A DNA stretch of 64,000 nucleotides from CAZSSH01 sp964609825 (GTDB lineage: Bacteria; Verrucomicrobiota; Lentisphaeria; Victivallales; Victivallaceae). The stretch covers positions 1 through 64,000 of the forward strand of contig CAZSSH010000010.1 in the NCBI GenBank assembly GCA_964609825.1. The letters are read 5' to 3'. Of this stretch, positions 34,865 to 43,652 are shown piece by piece. A program made the position numbers and the translations under genes. Under the pieces are notes generated by a model. It was given only the letters and a program-made list of their open reading frames with translations. It searched no databases and was not told where the DNA came from. Each line of letters begins with the position of its first letter. Within the stretch, counting starts at the first letter, position 1.

Positions 34865-35668
34865 ATGAAAATTATTCACTTTTCCGACCCCCACGCCGGC
34901 GGCCCGGCTGAGGATTGGCTGGCTTATTTCGACAAACGCTGGGTGGGCGTATTCAACTACCGTTTCCGCCGCCAGTTTCGGCATGATTTAAACAAACTTG
35001 AGAAAGCGGTTGAGTATACTTTGGCGGCCAAGCCCGATCTGGCGGTCTGTACCGGCGATTTGACCAGCACCGGGCAGCCTGGCGAGTTTGCCAAGGTGCG
35101 GCCGATTTTGCAGCCCTTGCGCGACTCGGGCATCCCTTTGTTTTACCTGCCCGGCAATCATGACTGTTATGTCAAGCGTCCCAAATGCATCCATGCGGTC
35201 AATGAGATGTTTGCATATCTCTCGCACGGCGAATACGCTTTTGCCGATCTTCCATTGGTCAAAACAGTCGGCAACATTGACTTTATTTTGCTCAATTGCA
35301 GCCGTCCCTCCAATCTCCTTTGCTCGTGGGGTTTTGTCGACCTGCGGGATGTAAAATTGATTGAGCAATTTTGCGCTCAGCCCAAGCTGCGGCCGCGGGT
35401 GTTGGTCTCGCATTATCCGATGTATGAGGATCATCCGGTATTGCGCGTCCGTCACCGCTTATTCGGCCAAAATAAGATCATTGAGTTGTTGCAAAACGGC
35501 AACCTTGACTTATCGCTCTGCGGTCATGTGCATAAGCCCTATTTGCATGATTTCGGGCATGGCGCGTTTGAGTGCTGCGCCGGGTCGGTGACGCGCAACG
35601 GGACATTGGTCGAGATTGATTATGATGAAAACGCGAAAAAGTTTGAATTCAGCACCAAAAAAATTTGA
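34865..35668 (+). CDS. calcineurin-like metallophosphoesterase
   Basis: The 267-residue protein has the five metal motifs of the family: FSDPHAGG (DxH), CTGDLTS (GDxx), LPGNHDCY (GNHD), VLVSHYPMY and CGHVHKPY (GHxH). The aspartate of the first motif, with His in DPH, is intact. Members cleave cAMP, UDP-diacylglucosamine or other phosphoesters; the substrate is not evident here. ATG at 34865 has AAGGA at proper distance; ATG 34859 overlaps that site. It precedes a YihY-family gene by 33 bases. Confidence 0.9.
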   Translation: MKIIHFSDPHAGGPAEDWLAYFDKRWVGVFNYRFRRQFRHDLNKLEKAVEYTLAAKPDLAVCTGDLTSTGQPGEFAKVRPILQPLRDSGIPLFYLPGNHDCYVKRPKCIHAVNEMFAYLSHGEYAFADLPLVKTVGNIDFILLNCSRPSNLLCSWGFVDLRDVKLIEQFCAQPKLRPRVLVSHYPMYEDHPVLRVRHRLFGQNKIIELLQNGNLDLSLCGHVHKPYLHDFGHGAFECCAGSVTRNGTLVEIDYDENAKKFEFSTKKI

Positions 35669-35701
35669 AAAACCTTGATTGCGGGGTATGTTAAAACCAT
35701 T

Positions 35702-36952
35702 ATGAGTCTCTGGAAGGATATTCTCCGGTTTTGCCGGATCATCAGCATTGCGCTGAAAAAATACGTCAAAGACCAGTTGGCACAGCGGGCGGTGGTGCTT
35801 ACGTACTACACGCTTTTTGCGGTCGTGCCCGCCTGTGCATTGGTGTTTGGCGTGGCCAACGGGTTTCAGGTCAAGGAAAAATTGCGCGAAGTCATGTACC
35901 GGCAGTTTGCCGACCACCGCGAGACGATCAACTGGATTTGGCATTATGCCGATTTGACGTTGGAGAAAACGCGCGGCGATTTGATTGCCGGGGCGGGGAT
36001 TGTGTTTTTGATCTGGACGGTGTTTTGGCTCGCGTTTAACGTGGAGAACTCGTTTAACGCAATTTGGCAGTTGCCGCCGCGCAAAAATATTTTCCGCAAA
36101 TTGAGCGATTATCTCTCGGTGATTTTGATTACTCCCGTGTTGTTGGTGCTGCTCTCCAGCTCCGGCGTGTTTCTCCGGGCTCAAATCCCCGGCTTTTTCG
36201 CCAAATATCCGCTGATTAACGGCGTGGCGGTATTTTTCATCACTTTCGGCTTTGAGCTCTTGCCGGTGGTGTTTGCGTGTTTGCTTTTTACCCTGATTTA
36301 CTATATGGTGCCCAATACCAAAGTGAAGCTATCTTCGGCTCTTTTCGGCGGGGTGATCACTGGGATCATGTTTCATATTTTGCAAAATTCGTTTATTTTT
36401 ATCCAGTTGAGCTTGTCCCGGAGCAACGCCATTTACGGGAGTTTTGCGGTGTTGCCGTTGTTTTTGCTGTGGCTCCAGTGGTCGTGGCAAATTACGCTCT
36501 TGGGCGCGCAATTCGCCTTTGTTCACCAAAACATCGACAGCGGCCTTTTTGAGTCCGAAGAGTCCAAGAGCAAAAAGCTCATCCGCAAATACCAATTGCT
36601 CATCGGCGCTTTGATTTACGGCAGTTACAGTCAGGGCAAAGGTATGGTGCGCGAAGCGGACATCAGCCGCAAATTTATGCTTTCGCCGGTGGAGACACAC
36701 TGTTACTTAAATTCGCTGGAAACGGCCGGGGTGGTCGCCCGGGTGGCCGATGAGGCTGATGTTGCGTTTTTACCGGTCAAGCCGGCGGATACTTTTACGG
36801 TTTGCGATGCTTTAAATGCGTTGGACCAGGCGGGTAAAAATACCCCGGACGAACTTTTGCATGCGCAATTCATCCCGGTGACCGAGTGCATGGATCAACT
36901 TAATCTGGCAGCCTTCGGCAGCCGGTTCAACCGCTTGCTCAAGGATCTTTGA
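35702..36952 (+). CDS. YihY/BrkB-family membrane protein
   Basis: The 416-residue protein matches the UPF0761/YihY family in the first ~300 residues: RAVVLTYYTLFAVVPA, NSFNAIWQLPPRKNI, and six membrane helices including VILITPVLLVLLSSSGVFL and FAVLPLFLLWLQWSWQITLLGA. A cytoplasmic winged-helix-like tail follows (about 300-416). Function in bacteria is unsettled. A TTG at 35675 could also start it. It overlaps the next gene by one base. Confidence 0.88.
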   Translation: MSLWKDILRFCRIISIALKKYVKDQLAQRAVVLTYYTLFAVVPACALVFGVANGFQVKEKLREVMYRQFADHRETINWIWHYADLTLEKTRGDLIAGAGIVFLIWTVFWLAFNVENSFNAIWQLPPRKNIFRKLSDYLSVILITPVLLVLLSSSGVFLRAQIPGFFAKYPLINGVAVFFITFGFELLPVVFACLLFTLIYYMVPNTKVKLSSALFGGVITGIMFHILQNSFIFIQLSLSRSNAIYGSFAVLPLFLLWLQWSWQITLLGAQFAFVHQNIDSGLFESEESKSKKLIRKYQLLIGALIYGSYSQGKGMVREADISRKFMLSPVETHCYLNSLETAGVVARVADEADVAFLPVKPADTFTVCDALNALDQAGKNTPDELLHAQFIPVTECMDQLNLAAFGSRFNRLLKDL

Positions 36953-39312
36953 TGTTAAAATACTGCTGGCTTCTTTTATGGTGCATGGTTTTTTTGTTGC
37001 CGCTTGCCGGCGGTGAAATTTACTTTTCCGGTGACGGTGCGTCACGCACAAAATTGACTGAAACCGACGGCGAATACCGTCAAAAGGTCGTCTTTCCGGG
37101 AAGCAGCCAAATCTTTTATGAGCCGGAGCGTGCGACGTTTCGGCCGCAGATGGCGGATTTCAATTACGGTGTGTTTTCGGCTGAAATTAAAAGCGATCAG
37201 TCGCTGAGCGCTTTTTTATTTGTCAAGGACAAAGACGGCAATTGGTTCCAATCTTCGCAGGAGTTTGCGGTCAAGCCCGGCGAATGGCAGACCTTGACCG
37301 CCCGGCTGGATGATGTCCGCGCCTGGCGCTCGGCGGGAGCCAGTGTGCCGTTTTCGGCGTACTATGCCGCCAATATTTTTGATTGCGGCGTCTCGGTTTA
37401 CCGCCGCGAAGCAGGCGAAGCCAACATCGCGGTTCGCAATTTTGTCCGCTCGGGTGTCCGCAAAGAACAGCCGTTGGCGGTCAGAGACTGGCGTTTGCCC
37501 GCCGCGGGCGAGGTCAATAGTCGGGTGTCCTCGACGTTTGGGCTCACCCGCGAATTTTTCAACCCCTTTGATCCCGACGAGGTCAAGGTCGATTTTGAGC
37601 TTAAATCGCCTGACGGGAGCGTTAAGACTTATCCCGCGTTTTATACTCAAAATTTCGTCCGGTCACGGCATTTTAACCGCGAAATCGTCACTCCTGACGG
37701 GGCGATGCACTGGGAACTGCGTTTCACCCCTGAAACCGAGGGGGCCTACGAAGTCAGGATCATTGCCGGGGATGTGCTAAAAAAAGAAACTGTGTGCTCT
37801 CCGTGGCGGCAAATCATGGTGGAAAAGAGCAAGCTTGCCGGCAAAGTCCAAATTTCGCAAACCCGGCCCAATTATTTCGAGCTTTCCGGCGGTGAATTCT
37901 TCTTTCCGGTGACGCTCAACATCCACACCAATACTGACCGTCGCAGTGAAATTTCCTTTAAATTCGGTCATTTACCCGATCGCGGGACCTACGATTATGA
38001 CGATTATCTGGTCGGCTGCGGCAAAAACGGGATCAACGCGGTCGAAATCTGGATGTCCGGTTGGACCATGGCGTTGGAGCAAAGCGCGGAGCGGCCCGGT
38101 TTTTACGGGGTGGGGCGCTACAACCTCCAGTCGGCTTGGAAGCTTGACCGGGTGATCGACACCGCCCGGCAAAATAATATTTACGTCAATCTCGTCATTG
38201 ACAATCATGGGCGCTTGAGCAATACGAGCGACCCCGAGTGGGCCGACAACCCGATCAACGCCAAGTCCGGTTATGCCGTTGCCAACGGCGGATTTTTGGA
38301 CGATCCGGGCAAATTTTTTGGCTCCGATGAAGCGGCCAAAAACAATTCAAAACGCGCCCGGTACATCGCCGCCAGATGGGGGGCGACTCCCAATATTATG
38401 GCCGTTGAGCTGTGGAGCGAAGTGGATTTGGTGGAAAATTTTGATGGTCAGTACAATGACGGCGCGGTGACCAAGTGGACCAAAAACGCGGCCGCCGAGC
38501 TCCGCCGGGACAGTCAGCTCGATTGGCCGGTCACCATCCATATTTGCAGCGATTTCCATAAACTCATGCGGTTTCCGCAATTGTTTGAGCTTGACGAGAT
38601 CACTCACCTGGCGGGTGACGCTTATCGCGACAAAAACATTTATTTTACCGATCATTTGCGCGAATACGAGCAAACCATGCGCTGGCAAAAGCCGCAACTC
38701 ATCACCGAGTACGGCGGTACGCCCTCGGGGAGCAGCCGCGAAACCATCGTTGGCGACATTCACAGCGGATTGTGGGGCTCGCTCTTCAGCCGCTTGGCCT
38801 CAACGCCGTTTCTCTGGTGGCATGATTTTGTCCACTTCGGGCCTTATTATCAGCATTATTACGGCTTTGCAGAATATATCAAAGGAGTCGACCTCAGAGA
38901 CTTTAAGCTGACCTTTTTTACCCCCCAGCTTTATCTCAAACCTTGGGGCAAGGCCAAAGTCGACAAGCCGACGCTGGGCGACGTCATCGGTTATCCCGGC
39001 CGCCGTTTTAAAGACTATCGCTACGAGGCGATGGCGGTCGCCAAGAGCGACGCGGTTTACGGCTGGGTGTATTGCCGCGAGATGATGTACCGCTATGAGG
39101 ACAATTTCGCTGATTACCCCAGGGTTTGCGATCTCTTTTTGTCGTTTCCCGAGTGTCTGCCGCCGGGGTGGTACAGCTTGCAGTATTTTGATACCATCAC
39201 CGGCAAATGCACCGGCCAGACCGAGCTGTTGATTGCCGGACAAAAAAAGATTGTGTTGCCGGTGATGCCGTTTACCGCCGACACGGCATTTAAACTTGAG
39301 AAAATTAGATAA
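36952..39312 (+). CDS. secreted DUF5060/GH5-like glycoside hydrolase
   Basis: The 786-residue protein has a signal peptide (to about 22), a jelly-roll carbohydrate-binding-like domain (25-170), a DUF5060-type sandwich with FFNPFDPDEVKVDFELKSP, and a clan GH-A barrel. MAVELWSEVD holds the proposed acid/base Glu490, and LITEYGG the nucleophile Glu586; FLWWHDFVHF is a substrate-site strand. A short beta domain closes it. The TGATG junction couples it to the YihY gene. Beta-mannanase-like activity is a guess. Confidence 0.78.
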   Translation: MLKYCWLLLWCMVFLLPLAGGEIYFSGDGASRTKLTETDGEYRQKVVFPGSSQIFYEPERATFRPQMADFNYGVFSAEIKSDQSLSAFLFVKDKDGNWFQSSQEFAVKPGEWQTLTARLDDVRAWRSAGASVPFSAYYAANIFDCGVSVYRREAGEANIAVRNFVRSGVRKEQPLAVRDWRLPAAGEVNSRVSSTFGLTREFFNPFDPDEVKVDFELKSPDGSVKTYPAFYTQNFVRSRHFNREIVTPDGAMHWELRFTPETEGAYEVRIIAGDVLKKETVCSPWRQIMVEKSKLAGKVQISQTRPNYFELSGGEFFFPVTLNIHTNTDRRSEISFKFGHLPDRGTYDYDDYLVGCGKNGINAVEIWMSGWTMALEQSAERPGFYGVGRYNLQSAWKLDRVIDTARQNNIYVNLVIDNHGRLSNTSDPEWADNPINAKSGYAVANGGFLDDPGKFFGSDEAAKNNSKRARYIAARWGATPNIMAVELWSEVDLVENFDGQYNDGAVTKWTKNAAAELRRDSQLDWPVTIHICSDFHKLMRFPQLFELDEITHLAGDAYRDKNIYFTDHLREYEQTMRWQKPQLITEYGGTPSGSSRETIVGDIHSGLWGSLFSRLASTPFLWWHDFVHFGPYYQHYYGFAEYIKGVDLRDFKLTFFTPQLYLKPWGKAKVDKPTLGDVIGYPGRRFKDYRYEAMAVAKSDAVYGWVYCREMMYRYEDNFADYPRVCDLFLSFPECLPPGWYSLQYFDTITGKCTGQTELLIAGQKKIVLPVMPFTADTAFKLEKIR

Positions 39313-41601
39313 ATGCAATTCGCGTTACATCACATCATGAAACTTTTTACTCTCATTGCGTTACTCTCCGTAACTTGGGCGTTGAGTGCGGCCGACTGGC
39401 AGGAGCCGGACGCCAAGTACAAATTGCGGGTCAAACCGTATGATCCGGCGGATGTGTCGTTTGTCGACCTGAGACGGATCGTCTTGCCGGAGCTGCCGGA
39501 GAATTCGGTCAAGGTCTACGACTCCAATGCCAAAGAGATGTCGTTTAAGCTTTATGACGATTACTTTTTGTTTATCTCCGACAGCCCCAAAACCGAATAT
39601 TTTGACGTTTATTTGGGCTTTTCTCAAGAGCAACCCAAAGAGAAGTGGCGCGGCAAGGCTCCCGATGCCAAGCGTTTGCGGTTGTTGTTTTACAAAAACA
39701 AAGCGCCGACCACCCCGGCGGAGGCCATCGATCAACGGTTGGCGGACATCAACCGCAGCGCCGTTTGGCAGGACCGCAGTTACCGGACAAGGATGTACAT
39801 TGTCTTGATGGCGCCCGCCGTCCGCGAGGAGTACCTGAGCAATATCAATATGCGCAGCTACCTTTATGACAAACGGCGCAATCTCGTTAACTTGTATCAC
39901 CGTGATCGCAATCAGCGCAACAATGCCAACAATTTCTTTGCCCGTCCGGCGCGGCTCAATCTGGATTATTTTAATTTTAAATATCTCTTTGAGTGGCACT
40001 CCAAATATGTGGTCAATGAGCTCAAAAGGCGGCAGACTCAGATCGAAAACGCTGACAAGGATCCCGAGAAATGGCTGCGCGATGACCTTAACAATCTGGG
40101 GCGCCGCCGGTGGAATATGGTGCGCCCGGATGCCAATGAGGTGCAGTTGATCCAGCGCCCGCCGGAGACGTCGGAGTTTTTTACCGGCATTTTTGAGGGG
40201 CAGTTGTACACCCCGGAGGCGGGGGCGTATGAGTTCAGAATCGATACCAACTCGCTGACTGTTTTGGAGATCGACGGCAATGAGGTGTTTCGCCGGTGGA
40301 ACGAGGACAATAAAGCGGTCAGCGAAACGGTGAAGCTTGAGCTCTCCGCCGGGTATCACCGCTTTAAGAGCATCTACCGCGTCAATTATGACAAGGGTAA
40401 TTTTGCGATTTACTGGAAACAGCCTGGCATGAGCGAGTTTGCAATGCTCAACAGCGAAAACTTTGCCTCGTATCCCGAGGCCAAACCGCTGGCGTTGGTC
40501 AACCGCGACGGCGGCAAATACCCTTTGATCACCAAGCGCAGTTATTACGTTTTGTTTACCGGCAAGCGTGAGCGCAGCGATATGCAGCAGTATACTTTTA
40601 TCGACCCGGCGATCAATTCGGTGACTTATCACTGGGGCGACCGGACCGGTACGCCGGCGCCGGATCAGATTTTTATCGTACCGCAGCAAGCCGGAGCGAT
40701 GAAGTTTGACGCCGCGGGTTTTTTGACGCTTTCCGACAACTTTTATTACTCCTCGGGCGACAGTGTGGCGGTCAACCCGGATTTGCATCTTAAACTGTGG
40801 CTGGGAGACTTTGTTTATGACAATGAAGTGCTGCCGTTTGAAATCGAGGCGGTCTCCAAACTCCCATTGGATATGGCCTGTGTCCTTAAGGTGAAGCCGT
40901 CGGCGGCCAAAGGCGTGATGGCACCGCGCAGCATTGATTTTACCATCGCCGGCAAAGCCGATGAGCGACATCTGAAATACAGCAGCGACTCCGTTAAAAA
41001 GTTTGCCATGGAACTCGACGGCACGCGCTTTGACGGGCCGCAAACCTTGGAATTTGTCCTGACTTCGGCGGGGTACGATTTTGACCGCGAGGAAGTCAAA
41101 GCCGTGCGGGTCACCGAGGCTGGCGACTTTATGTGTACGCCCTTTGGTTATGTGGACGGCGAGGGCAATCGTTTGCTGCTGGTGCTGCATCCGCCGACTT
41201 TGAGCGAAATTCGCGAGTGGGAGCTCCCGCGCAAAGTCTCCGACAATCTCGGGTTTAACCGCAAAACGCTGGTCATTGGCGAGGATCACGGCCCAATGAT
41301 CGCCGGTGACGAAAAGATCACTTATTTAAATGAGCCCTACACCCTTCGCCGTTCGCTGCCGCTGCTGCTTGCCGAAATCGGCAAAAACAATTGCGGCCGC
41401 GCCGTCCTCACCATTCCCTGCCGTGAGCATCTGGCGGGGATGGAAAACTGGGAAATTGTCCGTTATATGTCGGCTTTGATCGAAAAATTGCGCGCCAATC
41501 CCGCCGTCCGGCAGATTGAGCTCAGAGTCTCCGACCAGGAGTTGCAGGGGTTGCTTGCTCCGTTGGGGCGGATGTATGATATCGACCTGGTCCTTGAGTG
41601 A
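39313..41601 (+). CDS. secreted PA14-domain protein of unknown function
   Basis: The 762-residue protein begins directly after the stop of the upstream hydrolase, with a signal peptide from MKLFTLIALLSVTWALSAAD (Met at 39337 may be the true start). Around residues 286-400 a PA14-type beta-barrel is visible: FFTGIFEGQLYTPEAGAYEF, DGNEVFRRW, LSAGYHRFKSIYRV and FAIYWKQPG. The first ~270 residues include a highly charged helical stretch, and the last ~350 are strand-rich with a final helix. PA14 domains bind glycans. It may help bind the substrate of the neighbouring hydrolase. Confidence 0.75.
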   Translation: MQFALHHIMKLFTLIALLSVTWALSAADWQEPDAKYKLRVKPYDPADVSFVDLRRIVLPELPENSVKVYDSNAKEMSFKLYDDYFLFISDSPKTEYFDVYLGFSQEQPKEKWRGKAPDAKRLRLLFYKNKAPTTPAEAIDQRLADINRSAVWQDRSYRTRMYIVLMAPAVREEYLSNINMRSYLYDKRRNLVNLYHRDRNQRNNANNFFARPARLNLDYFNFKYLFEWHSKYVVNELKRRQTQIENADKDPEKWLRDDLNNLGRRRWNMVRPDANEVQLIQRPPETSEFFTGIFEGQLYTPEAGAYEFRIDTNSLTVLEIDGNEVFRRWNEDNKAVSETVKLELSAGYHRFKSIYRVNYDKGNFAIYWKQPGMSEFAMLNSENFASYPEAKPLALVNRDGGKYPLITKRSYYVLFTGKRERSDMQQYTFIDPAINSVTYHWGDRTGTPAPDQIFIVPQQAGAMKFDAAGFLTLSDNFYYSSGDSVAVNPDLHLKLWLGDFVYDNEVLPFEIEAVSKLPLDMACVLKVKPSAAKGVMAPRSIDFTIAGKADERHLKYSSDSVKKFAMELDGTRFDGPQTLEFVLTSAGYDFDREEVKAVRVTEAGDFMCTPFGYVDGEGNRLLLVLHPPTLSEIREWELPRKVSDNLGFNRKTLVIGEDHGPMIAGDEKITYLNEPYTLRRSLPLLLAEIGKNNCGRAVLTIPCREHLAGMENWEIVRYMSALIEKLRANPAVRQIELRVSDQELQGLLAPLGRMYDIDLVLE

Positions 41602-41609
41602 TCCGGCGA

Positions 41610-41637
41610 TTGTATTTTATGATAGTTATGGTATATT
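41610..41637 (+). promoter_or_regulatory. promoter of rfbF-rfbG
   Basis: TTGTAT (41610-41615) and TATATT (41632-41637), spacer 16 bases, about 70 nt before the start of rfbF. Confidence 0.5.
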
Positions 41638-41712
41638 ATTGAGGCTCCTCTAAAAAATCCCCCGGCATCAGCCGCGGAAAGGCGCCATCCACCAAAATTT
41701 TGAGGTAACAGT

Positions 41713-42525
41713 ATGTCGAATTTGAATCCGATGCCGCCGGCGATCATTTTGTGCGGCGGAAAAGGGACGCGGCTGCGCGATGTGAGTGAACTTTTGCCCA
41801 AACCGATGGTGCCCATCGGTGAGCAGCCGATCGTCTGGCATATTATGAAAAGTTACGCCGCTTTCGGCGTCCGGCGCTTTATCCTTTGTCTCGGCTACAA
41901 GCGCGAAATTTTTGTCGATTATTTTATGAATTACCACATGCGTACCGCCGATGCCACGATTACCTTGGGGACCAAGCCCAAAGTTACTTTTCACGGCGAC
42001 AACGACGAGTCCGACTGGGAAGTCACTTTGGCGGGGACTGGTCTTGAAACGATGACCGGCGGCCGGGTGGCGCGCGCTGCCAAATATCTTTTGCCGGCTG
42101 AAAAAGAGTTCTTTTTGACCTACGGCGACGGCGTGGCGGATATTGATCTGGCGGCACTGCTGGCGCAGCACCGCACGGCGGGCAAACTCATTACCGTAAG
42201 CGCCGTCCACCCCGAGGCGCGTTTCGGCGAGATGGTGCTTGATCACGATGATGTCAAGGGCTTTGAGGAGAAACCGGCCAAGGCCGAGGGTTATATTAAT
42301 GGCGGCTACATGGTTGTAGGCCGGCAATTTGTTGACAAATATCTGTCCTGCGACGAGTCGCTGATTTTTGAGCGCACGCCGATGAGCCGGGCGGCCGCCG
42401 ACGGCCAAATGCAGGTATTTCGTCATCACGGCTTTTGGCAGTGCATGGACAATCAGCGCGAGTATATTATGCTTAACGACTTGTGGGCCTCCGGCAAAGC
42501 ACCGTGGACCCGCTTTTGGAAGTGA
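41713..42525 (+). CDS. rfbF: glucose-1-phosphate cytidylyltransferase
   Basis: Makes CDP-glucose from CTP and glucose-1-phosphate. The 270-residue protein has the nucleotidyltransferase signature ILCGGKGTRLRDVSELLPKPM, then FFLTYGDGVADID, INGGYMVV and HHGFWQCMDNQRE, all as in RfbF/DdhA. GAGG precedes the ATG. It stands nine bases from rfbG, so both act as a pair toward CDP-3,6-dideoxyhexoses or other CDP-sugars of surface glycans. Confidence 0.96.
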   Translation: MSNLNPMPPAIILCGGKGTRLRDVSELLPKPMVPIGEQPIVWHIMKSYAAFGVRRFILCLGYKREIFVDYFMNYHMRTADATITLGTKPKVTFHGDNDESDWEVTLAGTGLETMTGGRVARAAKYLLPAEKEFFLTYGDGVADIDLAALLAQHRTAGKLITVSAVHPEARFGEMVLDHDDVKGFEEKPAKAEGYINGGYMVVGRQFVDKYLSCDESLIFERTPMSRAAADGQMQVFRHHGFWQCMDNQREYIMLNDLWASGKAPWTRFWK

Positions 42526-42533
42526 GAGTTGTT

Positions 42534-43622
42534 ATGTTTCAGAACATTTATCACGGCAAAAAAGTTTTGGTTACCGGGCACACCGGTTTTAAGGGTTCGT
42601 GGTTGGCCGCGTGGTTGATTAAAATGGGGGCGCAAGTCCACGGTTTGGCGCTGCCGATGGAGGGCGAGTTCAACCACTTTGACCTCCTCAAATTGGACAT
42701 GACGCAGGATTTGGTTGACATCCGCGATTTGGACAAAGTTTGTGAGGTTGTCGCCAAGTTTCGCCCTGAGATCGTGTTTCACATGGCGGCCCAGCCGTTG
42801 GTGCGGCTCTCTTACCGCGAGCCGGTGGCGACCTTTGCCAGCAACGTTATGGGGACAGTGCATGTTTTGGAGGCCTGCCGGTTGACCGACTCCGTGAAAG
42901 CGATTGTCGCAGTGAGCTCCGACAAGTGTTACGAAAACCGCGAGTGGCTCTGGGGTTACCGCGAAAACGAGGCGATGGGCGGCTATGACCCCTACAGTGC
43001 CAGCAAAGGGTGCACCGAGCTGGTGATTTCGTCTTATCGCCGCAGCTTTTTTCACCCGCAAAGTTTTGGGCAAAAGCACCATACTTTGTTGGCCAGCGGC
43101 CGCGCGGGCAATGTGATTGGCGGAGGTGACTGGGCGCAGGATCGGCTGGTGCCGGATATTATGAAAGCGGCGGCCAAAGGCGAAGCAGTCGAGATTCGCA
43201 ACCCCGGCGCGGTGCGCCCGTGGCAGCATGTTTTGGAGCCTCTGGGGGGGTATCTACTTTTGGGGCAGCAGTTGTTACAGCAAAATATCGCTGCCGCCGA
43301 CGGCTGGAACTTCGGGCCTGATGACAGCGGCATCATTACAGTTGAGGACGCGGCCAAAGGCTTGACCAAATATTGGGACAAAGTCAATGTCCGCAAGCAA
43401 GCATGTTCCGAGCACTTGCACGAGGCCAATTTGCTGCGCCTTGACTGCAGCAAAGCCCGGCATGAGCTCAAGTGGCACGGTGTCTGGTCGCCCGAAGAGA
43501 CGTTCCGCCATACAGCATTGTGGTACAAGGACTTTTATGCCAACGGCAAACTCAATACTTTTGCCGATTTGGATGCTTATATGGCCGCAGCGGCCAAGCA
43601 AAATCTGCCTTTTGTCCAATAA
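42534..43622 (+). CDS. rfbG: CDP-glucose 4,6-dehydratase
   Basis: Converts CDP-glucose to CDP-4-keto-6-deoxyglucose with bound NAD. The 362-residue SDR-type protein has TGHTGFKGSWLAAWL, HMAAQPLVRLSYREP, AVSSDKCYENREW, and the catalytic YSASKGCTE (Tyr-x3-Lys). ATG at 42534 is chosen because the in-frame ATG at 42483 lies inside rfbF and lacks a binding site. No rfbH or later sugar gene follows in the window, so the final sugar is unknown. Confidence 0.96.
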   Translation: MFQNIYHGKKVLVTGHTGFKGSWLAAWLIKMGAQVHGLALPMEGEFNHFDLLKLDMTQDLVDIRDLDKVCEVVAKFRPEIVFHMAAQPLVRLSYREPVATFASNVMGTVHVLEACRLTDSVKAIVAVSSDKCYENREWLWGYRENEAMGGYDPYSASKGCTELVISSYRRSFFHPQSFGQKHHTLLASGRAGNVIGGGDWAQDRLVPDIMKAAAKGEAVEIRNPGAVRPWQHVLEPLGGYLLLGQQLLQQNIAAADGWNFGPDDSGIITVEDAAKGLTKYWDKVNVRKQACSEHLHEANLLRLDCSKARHELKWHGVWSPEETFRHTALWYKDFYANGKLNTFADLDAYMAAAAKQNLPFVQ

Positions 43623-43652
43623 CTGACTGCCAAACCCCACGGAGGATGGCGT

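Noticed and set aside
39361..41289. 642-codon minus-strand frame opposite the PA14 gene
   Set aside because: No ribosome site or domain; low-complexity residues typical of antisense reading. The plus-strand product has a signal peptide and PA14 motifs.
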